Shown here: positions 6,026 through 11,069 of the stretch, piece after piece
Numbering within the stretch: position 1 is the stretch's first letter
How the letters are laid out: every line of letters starts with the position of its first letter
Origin: Candidatus Moraniibacteriota bacterium
GTDB taxonomy: Bacteria > Patescibacteriota > Minisyncoccia > Moranbacterales > GWC2-37-73
NCBI GenBank assembly: GCA_003510895.1
Contig: DOKE01000005.1
Location: 1 to 11,069 of the forward strand
DNA length: 11,069 nucleotides
Direction of reading: 5' to 3'
Translations under genes and position numbers: made by a program
The notes under the pieces: generated by a model
Told to the model about the DNA's origin: nothing
Seen by the model: only the letters and a program-made list of their open reading frames with translations
Database searches by the model: none

Positions 6026-6292
6026 TTATTCCAAGTCTTTCTTTTTCATCTCAAATTCTTCCTTGTTTATTTCCCCTTTTGCATAACGCTGTTTGAGAAT
6101 TTCCAAGGCATTGGAATTTTTATCGCCCCTATGTTCTCCGTGGTCATGATTGCCCCAACAACCGTGCTCCATTCCGCCTCGCACCAAAGCAAAAATTCCC
6201 CAAATAACCAACCCCCAGAAAAGGAGCATAAATATCCAACCGAAACCGAAACCAAACCCCCAACCCATATTGCCAAACGAATTCCACATCAT
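6026..6292 (-). CDS. SHOCT-domain small membrane protein
   Basis: An 88-residue protein with three parts: a Gly/Trp/Phe-rich start (1-18), one hydrophobic membrane segment (about 19-38, WIFMLLFWGLVIWGIFALV), a Cys/His-rich stretch GCWGNHDHGEH (44-54) that could bind metal, and a C-terminal SHOCT motif (about 61-88, ALEILKQRYAKGEINKEEF). SHOCT is a short domain often found at protein ends, thought to mediate oligomerisation or interactions. The gene follows copB by 93 bases on the same strand with no terminator between, so it is probably cotranscribed; small membrane SHOCT proteins of this build often accompany copper ATPases. A helper role in copper export or sensing is inferred. Two ATGs in a row (6292, 6289) are possible starts; neither has a Shine-Dalgarno. 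Confidence 0.85.
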   Translation of the reverse strand: MMWNSFGNMGWGFGFGFGWIFMLLFWGLVIWGIFALVRGGMEHGCWGNHDHGEHRGDKNSNALEILKQRYAKGEINKEEFEMKKKDLE

Positions 6293-6385
6293 ATGTTTAT
6301 TTATATTAAAAAATTAATTTAAACCAAGCTCTCAGCACATAGTACGATTTATCTTTATTTTTATTTCATACTGCAATAAATATTT

Positions 6386-8356
6386 CTATCTAATTATTTT
6401 TACTTTTAACATTTTGGAATTTATTGCCACAATCACCGTAGAAAAAGACATAAAAATAGCTCCCAACGCAGGTGAAAGCAAAATTCCAGAGCTTACCAAA
6501 ATTCCCGCCGCCAAAGGAATAGCGATAATGTTATAACCTGTCGCCCAAATAAGATTCTGAATCATTTTTTTGTAAGTAGCTTTGCCAAAAATAATTAACG
6601 CAACAATATCTTTCGGATTGCTATTTACTAAAATTATATCAGCAGTTTCGGCTGCAATATCCGTTCCGCTGCCAATAGCAATTCCCACATTCGCTTGAGC
6701 CAACGCCGGAGCATCATTAATTCCATCTCCAATCATTGCCACATATTCCCCTTTGGCTTGAAATTCTTTGATTTTTTCTTGTTTCTGATGAGGCAGAACT
6801 CCGGAAAAATATCCATCCAATTTCAAACTTTCCGCCACATTCTTGGCTGAGCTTTCATTATCGCCAGTAAGCATCCACATTTTTATTCCTTCTTTTCTTA
6901 GTAGCTCAACAGCATCATACGATTCATCCCTGATCGTGTCGGAAAGATTCAGCGCTCCAATTAGTTTATAGCCATTATCTTCAACTATTACAAATATCAT
7001 CGTGCCCTCCGTCTGAATTAAATTAGCGGGAATCAACAATCCCAGTTCTTGCAAATAGCCAGGACTGGCAACAATAAATTTCTTATTTTCCGCAATCGCT
7101 TCGATTCCCTTGCCTTTGATTGTTTTAAAATTCGTTGTTTCAATATTTTCCGCTTTTCTTTTTTGGGCTTCTTCGATTATAGCTCTGGCGATCGGATGTT
7201 CGGAGTTTTTTTCCAAAGCTGAAGTAATTTGCAAAATTTTGTCTTCGCTATAATTATCATCTAAGACATAAATCTTTTTTACGCTGAAATTTCCCTTGGT
7301 CAGCGTCCCGGTTTTGTCAAAAATAATAGTGGTAATTTTTCTGGAGTTTTCAAAAGCGGTTCTGTTTCTGATCAAGAGTCCGTTTTGAGCCGATAGAGTC
7401 GTGGAAATTGCAACCACCAGTGGCACTGCCAATCCCAATGCGTGAGGACAAGCGATAATTAAAACAGTAGCTGTTCGCTCTATCGCAAAAGCAATGTCTT
7501 TTCCTAGGACAAACCAAGCGACGAAAGTTATTATTCCAATAGTTATGGAAATTATCGTGAGCCAAAAAGCAGCCCTGTCTGCCAATAGTTGCGTTTTGGA
7601 TTTTGAGGCCTGAGCATCTTTCACAAGCTTTATAACCTTAGAAAGATATGTTTCCTCGCCCACATCTTCCACTTGAATTTCCAAAGAACCTTCTTCCATA
7701 ATTGAACCGCCAATAACCTTGGAACCTATTTCTTTAGAAACTGGTTTAGCTTCTCCAGTCAGCATTGATTCGTTCACAAAACTCTCGCCTTTTATCACAA
7801 TTCCATCTGCTGAAATTTTCTCTCCCGGTTTTACTAAAATTATATCGCCCTTTTTAAGTTCACTGACATTTATATCGATTATTTCATTATCTTTTTTCAG
7901 ATGGGCTTTATCAGGAATAAGCCGGGACAATTTTTCCAAAGTCCTGGACGCTCCCATCACCGATTTCATTTCCAGCCAGTGCCCTAAAAGCATAATATCT
8001 ATTAGCGTTGCTAGTTCCCAAAAAAATACTTCGCCCTCAAGTCCGAAAGTAACAGCTGAGCTATAGAAATATGCCACACTGATAGCCAAAGAAATGAGCG
8101 TCATCATTCCTAATGCCTTGTTTTTGATTTCGTTCACCACGCCAACCAGGAATGGGCTTCCTCCAAAGAAAAACACAAAAGATGAAATTAAAAACAAAAC
8201 CCACTGATCGCCTGGAAATTCAATAGAAATTCCCAACAATCCTTGAACAAAAGGAGAAAGAAATAAAATCGGCAAAGTTAATATTAAGGAAATATGGAAT
8301 TTCCTTTTGAAGTTTTCAATGGAATGCCCAGTATGCTTATGATTATGTTCCGTAAT
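6386..8356 (-). CDS. copB: Copper-exporting P-type ATPase, CopB type (P1B-3)
   Basis: An inner-membrane pump that uses ATP to move copper out of the cytoplasm. Counting from the TTG at 8275 (629 residues): the actuator TGEA (173-176), the CPH ion motif in a membrane helix (276-278) that marks the CopB class rather than CPC CopA pumps, the phosphorylated Asp320 in DKTGT, HP (360-361), GDGIND (516-521), and YN (581-582) and MSFST (609-613) in the last helices. There is no N-terminal HMA domain. Homology does not begin at that TTG, which falls inside the first membrane helix. In the same frame 27 more codons run up to a TAG at 8362-8360 and read like the normal CopB start, with histidines in TEHNHKHTGHS, then ENFKRKF before the helix. 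That stretch has no ATG, GTG or TTG; I propose the ATT at 8356-8354 (656 residues). The promoter at 8386-8394 leaves no room further upstream. A sequencing error is the main alternative. It is followed by the SHOCT gene. Confidence 0.94.
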   Translation of the reverse strand: MTEHNHKHTGHSIENFKRKFHISLILTLPILFLSPFVQGLLGISIEFPGDQWVLFLISSFVFFFGGSPFLVGVVNEIKNKALGMMTLISLAISVAYFYSSAVTFGLEGEVFFWELATLIDIMLLGHWLEMKSVMGASRTLEKLSRLIPDKAHLKKDNEIIDINVSELKKGDIILVKPGEKISADGIVIKGESFVNESMLTGEAKPVSKEIGSKVIGGSIMEEGSLEIQVEDVGEETYLSKVIKLVKDAQASKSKTQLLADRAAFWLTIISITIGIITFVAWFVLGKDIAFAIERTATVLIIACPHALGLAVPLVVAISTTLSAQNGLLIRNRTAFENSRKITTIIFDKTGTLTKGNFSVKKIYVLDDNYSEDKILQITSALEKNSEHPIARAIIEEAQKRKAENIETTNFKTIKGKGIEAIAENKKFIVASPGYLQELGLLIPANLIQTEGTMIFVIVEDNGYKLIGALNLSDTIRDESYDAVELLRKEGIKMWMLTGDNESSAKNVAESLKLDGYFSGVLPHQKQEKIKEFQAKGEYVAMIGDGINDAPALAQANVGIAIGSGTDIAAETADIILVNSNPKDIVALIIFGKATYKKMIQNLIWATGYNIIAIPLAAGILVSSGILLSPALGAIFMSFSTVIVAINSKMLKVKIIR

Positions 8357-8385
8357 TTTCTATTTTAGTTTTTTACTATGATTTT

Positions 8386-8394
8386 ATTATAGCA
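8386..8394 (-). promoter_or_regulatory. Extended -10 promoter of copB
   Basis: On the minus strand TGCTATAAT (8394-8386) is a perfect extended -10. No good -35 lies 16-18 bases upstream, which an extended -10 can tolerate. The predicted start near 8379 gives a leader of only about 23 bases to the proposed ATT start, with no Shine-Dalgarno. I see no copY- or CueR-type dyad with confidence. The upstream AlbA_2 gene has no terminator, so read-through is also possible. Confidence 0.65.
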
Positions 8395-8414
8395 TTTATC
8401 AAAGAATAATTTTA

Positions 8415-9806
8415 TTAATTCACAACTTCCCAAAATCCACCCTTATCCGGTCCAATTCTTTTTATAATTCCCTTGTCTTTTAATACCTTAACATTATATT
8501 CGACTGTTTTTTTCGAAAGCTTGCCTTCTTTCATCATTTCTTCTTTAGAGATGTTTCTATTTTTTTCAATCAAATCAACAATGATTTTCTGATTTTCCCT
8601 TAATTTTCCTACTCCCTTTTCTACCCCCCGTTCTACTCCCTTTTCTACCCCCTCTTTATATTTTTCCATTCTTTGTTCAATGCTCATTTTCTGCAAGTCC
8701 GGTCTTTCAAAAGTAATGCTGAAGCGGACATCACTGACATCCAGCTTTGGATGAGGTAAAAAATATTCATCCATCATCTCGCTCATTCTCATAAGTCCTG
8801 ATCCAATCTTCTCCACCAATTCCATTCTTTGCATCAGTCCGAACAACAAAGTATTTCTAGGAAAACTTTTCTTGTACAAATCTTCAACTTTGATGTTGCC
8901 AATCAAGCTCCCCGGATTATCAATTTCTATCCTGTCAGAAAAAATACTGATCTGGATATTTCCGATGGAAAAATAATCCCTGTGAGCTATCGCATTCAAG
9001 AGCGCTTCTCTCAAAGCTTCTGCGGGCAATTCCAAGACTTCTTTTCTCGGACCGCCACCCTTAATAATATACTCCGTATTTAATTTTGACTGCAGATAAT
9101 TGAAGGCTTCTTGGTAGTTCGCATACAAATCCGCGTCAAATTCTTTGCTGTCGATTACCTTTGTTTTTGATTTACCGCGAAACAAGGCGCAAGTGATCGT
9201 GGCGCTGCTGATAAACCGCGAGGCTTTGTTGCAGAACATCAGCACTCCTGCGTTTTTCAGTTTATTATCTCCCAATAATTCCAAGTTTCGCAAAACTTCA
9301 TCCCGGCTTAGTTTGGTCTCTATGCCTATTTTTTTCAAAAAATTCCCGTAAGCATCGTCATTGAAATCTTTTGCCAAATCAAATTTTTTATTCAATTTTT
9401 CATCAAAACGAATCAATCCCTCATCCATAAAAAGATCTCGGATTTCGTCTCGCGAAAGTTGCTGACTGTTGGCGCCTTGGCGCATATAAAATTTTCCTCC
9501 GGTTGAATATGGTTTCTTTTTGCCTTCCGGCACATCGATAATCACCACGCCTTCAAATTCGCTTATATCAACCGAAAAAATCGGATCGAATTTTCTGACC
9601 AAGTCTTGAATTTCCGATTTCATCCTGTTGTTCAAAGTGACCGGTTTTATTTTCCCGTTGTCAGTAACGCCAATCAAAACCTTGCCCCCATTGGCATTAG
9701 CCATGGCGCAGATTTCACGAGCCAAATTGGAATTATAGCTTTCCTTGAATTCAAGGTTGAATCCCTCACCTTCTTGGATCAAAAAATCAAGTTCTTTATT
9801 ATTCAT
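8415..9806 (-). CDS. AlbA_2 (Schlafen-like) ATP-binding protein with C-terminal winged helix
   Basis: A 463-residue cytoplasmic protein of the COG2865 type. The N-terminal AlbA_2/AAA_4 domain (about 10-125) has the NLEFKES opening (17-23) and ANANGGKVLIGVTDNG (37-51). A GHKL-like ATPase domain (HATPase_c_4, about 255-365) has the N-box REALLNAIAHRDY (266-278), NPG (297-299) and EKIGSGLMR (332-340). A charged linker with four GV(E/G)(K/R) units (386-401) leads to a winged helix (about 403-463) with ISKEEMMKEGKLSKKTVEYNVKVLKDKGII. Members are usually taken to be transcription regulators or nucleic-acid-binding ATPases; bacterial Schlafen-type domains also occur in defence genes, but no defence partner is seen here. 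The ATG at 9806 has no Shine-Dalgarno and sits about 24 bases after its predicted transcription start. It lies directly upstream of copB and could be its regulator, but that is a guess from position. Confidence 0.9.
   Translation of the reverse strand: MNNKELDFLIQEGEGFNLEFKESYNSNLAREICAMANANGGKVLIGVTDNGKIKPVTLNNRMKSEIQDLVRKFDPIFSVDISEFEGVVIIDVPEGKKKPYSTGGKFYMRQGANSQQLSRDEIRDLFMDEGLIRFDEKLNKKFDLAKDFNDDAYGNFLKKIGIETKLSRDEVLRNLELLGDNKLKNAGVLMFCNKASRFISSATITCALFRGKSKTKVIDSKEFDADLYANYQEAFNYLQSKLNTEYIIKGGGPRKEVLELPAEALREALLNAIAHRDYFSIGNIQISIFSDRIEIDNPGSLIGNIKVEDLYKKSFPRNTLLFGLMQRMELVEKIGSGLMRMSEMMDEYFLPHPKLDVSDVRFSITFERPDLQKMSIEQRMEKYKEGVEKGVERGVEKGVGKLRENQKIIVDLIEKNRNISKEEMMKEGKLSKKTVEYNVKVLKDKGIIKRIGPDKGGFWEVVN
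8610..8652. repeat. 24-bp tandem repeat coding for a GVEK linker
   Basis: The 19-base sequence TACTCCCTTTTCTACCCCC occurs at 8610-8628 and again at 8634-8652, a 24-base period made of two similar 12-base halves. On the coding strand it gives four GV(E/G)(K/R) units in the linker before the winged helix of the AlbA_2 protein. As an in-frame tandem repeat it can change in copy number without breaking the gene. Confidence 0.85.
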
Positions 9807-9836
9807 ATAAATAAAATTTAACCAACTATTATCTCA

Positions 9837-9866
9837 ATTATAGCAAAAAGGAGTGCTCGAGAACAA
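9837..9866 (-). promoter_or_regulatory. Promoter of the AlbA_2 gene, overlapping a terminator
   Basis: On the minus strand TTGTTC (9866-9861), an 18-base spacer and a perfect TATAAT (9842-9837) preceded by TGC form an extended -10 promoter. The predicted start is near 9830, about 24 bases before the ATG. The -35 region and spacer lie within the loop and 3' arm of the upstream gene's terminator hairpin. Confidence 0.65.
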
Positions 9867-9882
9867 TCATTTAGACACTCCT
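9845..9882 (-). terminator. Intrinsic terminator of the BaiN/YhiN-family gene
   Basis: On the minus strand AGGAGTG (9882-9876) and CACTCCT (9855-9849) form a 7-bp stem, followed by a short T-run (9849-9845). The 20-base loop is large, which weakens it, although CTCGAG in the loop can pair with a second copy. It starts a few bases after the stop of the flavoprotein gene at 9885. Confidence 0.65.
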
Positions 9883-9884
9883 CA

Positions 9885-11069
9885 CTAAGATAATCTTTTC
9901 ACTGCCGCCCATTTTCCGGCTACGTAGCCGGTGCTCCAACAAATTTGAAGATTATATCCTCCCGTCGGTCCGTCTATATCCAAAACTTCTCCGGCAAAAA
10001 ATAAATTTTCAACAATTTTTGATTGCATAGTTTTAGAATCCACTTGTTTTAGGTCCACTCCTCCATTAGTAACCATCGCTCTTTCAAAACCCAACAATTC
10101 TTCCACTTCCATTTCTAAGCCTTTAGATACCTTCACGATCATTCTTCTTTCTTCTCGACTTATATTAGCGGCATTTTTTTTATTATCAGAATTTGCAATC
10201 TGCAAAATCAATTGCAAAAGTTTGGGGGAATAAAAATCCTGCATACAATTTCCAATTTTCTTGGAAGCGTTATTTTCAAAATCGTTTTGCAAGACTTCGT
10301 CCAGTTTTTCAAAAGAAAGTTCCGGCTTAATATCTATTTTAATTTTCACTGCGTCTTTTTCCAAGAGATCTCCAATTCGCCGGCTAATATTCAAAACTGC
10401 CGGTCCGCTGATGCCAAAGTGGGTGAAGATAAGATCGCCAATTTCTGAAAATATTTTTTTGTTTTTTTGATAGGCGCTGATTTCCACTCCCCGAAGGCTT
10501 ATTCCTTGGGCTTCCTTCAACCAATCCGCTTTAATTTTGATAGGAGTCAACGCCGGCTTGGGAGAAATTATATGGTGTCCCATTTTTTTTGCCAAATCAA
10601 ATCCACGACCAGTCGACCCGGTTTGAGGATATGACTTTCCCCCGGCGGAAAGTATATAGTTTTTCGCAATCACCTCTCCTTTTTTTAATTTTATTTTTGT
10701 TATTTTATTTCCTTCCAATTCCATATCCGCGACTTCACTTTCAAAAAAAGTTGTCACTCCATTTTCAAAAAGACAACGCCTAAGTGTTTCTAACACATCT
10801 CCCGCCTTGTCGCTTTGAGGAAAAATTTTTCCGCTTTTTTCAGTTTTTAATTTTAAATTATTTTTTTCAAAAAATTTCACCACTTCATCCGCGCCAAAAG
10901 CCGACAAAGAAGAAAGGAGGAAACGTCCTTTTTTGCCATATTTTTCCGCCAATTTTTTTGTGTCGAATTCAGCCTGAGTGATGTTGCATCGGCTATTGCC
11001 GGTCAAAAGCAACTTTCTTCCCAAGTTATCGTTCCTATCAATCAAAACCACTCGAGCGCCGTTTTGCGC
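9885..11069 (-). CDS. BaiN/YhiN (HI0933) family FAD-dependent oxidoreductase, 5' end cut off
   Basis: A Rossmann-fold flavoprotein of the HI0933/YhiN family (also named BaiN), annotated as NAD(P)/FAD-dependent oxidoreductase; its cellular substrate in most bacteria is unknown. The frame is open to the right edge, beginning AQNGARVVLIDRNDNLGRK, so about 18-25 residues holding the FAD-binding GxGxxG start lie outside the window. What remains (395 residues) has the family block LLLTGNSRCNIT, the middle domain with HFGISGPAVLNISRRIG, and the C-terminal FAD-binding stretch FAGEVLDIDGPTGGYNLQ followed by CWSTGYVAGKWAA. The GTG at 11051 that can be read as a start is internal and should be ignored. 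A terminator follows its stop closely. No functional link with the AlbA_2 gene downstream is evident. Confidence 0.94.
   Translation of the reverse strand, partial: AQNGARVVLIDRNDNLGRKLLLTGNSRCNITQAEFDTKKLAEKYGKKGRFLLSSLSAFGADEVVKFFEKNNLKLKTEKSGKIFPQSDKAGDVLETLRRCLFENGVTTFFESEVADMELEGNKITKIKLKKGEVIAKNYILSAGGKSYPQTGSTGRGFDLAKKMGHHIISPKPALTPIKIKADWLKEAQGISLRGVEISAYQKNKKIFSEIGDLIFTHFGISGPAVLNISRRIGDLLEKDAVKIKIDIKPELSFEKLDEVLQNDFENNASKKIGNCMQDFYSPKLLQLILQIANSDNKKNAANISREERRMIVKVSKGLEMEVEELLGFERAMVTNGGVDLKQVDSKTMQSKIVENLFFAGEVLDIDGPTGGYNLQICWSTGYVAGKWAAVKRLS

Noticed and set aside
6005..6322. A plus-strand frame of 105 codons covering the SHOCT gene
   Set aside because: The antisense frame has no recognisable domain, while the minus strand encodes a clear membrane segment plus SHOCT motif.
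8415..9806. The AlbA_2/Schlafen-type gene as part of an antiphage defence island
   Set aside because: No nuclease, methylase, toxin, integrase or other defence partner lies nearby. The neighbours are a copper pump and a housekeeping-type flavoprotein.
1..11069. UGA recoded as glycine, as in some Candidate Phyla Radiation lineages
   Set aside because: All main genes read through intact in the standard code, with family-typical lengths and no internal TGA needed. TGA is simply not used as stop by the nine main genes, a small sample.

Overview
The window is 11 kb of AT-rich bacterial chromosome, densely packed, with nearly every gene on the minus strand. All reading frames use the standard code, and the nine main genes end in TAA or TAG. 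The low GC, short intergenic gaps, scarcity of Shine-Dalgarno sequences, a small stand-alone RRM protein and a housekeeping set of TypA, EngB and a class A PBP suggest a member of the Candidate Phyla Radiation (Patescibacteria, perhaps Parcubacteria-like). That assignment is inference from gene style; the window holds no rRNA or ribosomal protein gene to test it.

Layout from left to right. Bases 1-160 hold a likely minus-strand promoter and the first codons of a gene leaving the window (weak). 161-2224: class A penicillin-binding protein (-). 2401-4188: the ribosome-associated GTPase TypA/BipA (-), with a hairpin terminator after it and a promoter plus terminator-like leader hairpin before it. 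4447-4710: a small HMA metal-binding protein, the only gene clearly on the plus strand, preceded by a 15-codon leader ORF that overlaps its start. 4720-5292: EngB (-), converging on the HMA gene with only 9 bases between stop codons. 5570-5851: a 93-residue RRM RNA-binding protein (-) with its own promoter, long structured leader and terminator. 6026-6292 and 6386-8356: a SHOCT-domain membrane protein and a CopB-type copper ATPase (-). 8415-9806: an AlbA_2/Schlafen-type ATP-binding protein with a C-terminal winged helix (-). 9885-11069: the 3' part of a BaiN/YhiN (HI0933) family flavoprotein (-), cut by the right edge.

Functionally there are two themes. One is housekeeping: cell-wall synthesis (PBP), ribosome assembly and translation (TypA, EngB) and RNA binding (RRM). 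The other is metal handling: the copB-SHOCT pair, with the HMA protein nearby, looks like a compact copper export and chaperoning module. I see no insertion sequence, phage gene, CRISPR array, tRNA or rRNA.

No clearly new multi-gene system is visible. The most unusual observations concern expression. copB appears to start at an ATT codon that restores a histidine-rich N-terminus. The HMA gene may be translationally coupled to a nearly leaderless mini-ORF. typA has an attenuator-like hairpin. Several promoters share an extended -10 of the form TGCTATNNT, mostly in front of genes lacking a Shine-Dalgarno sequence.
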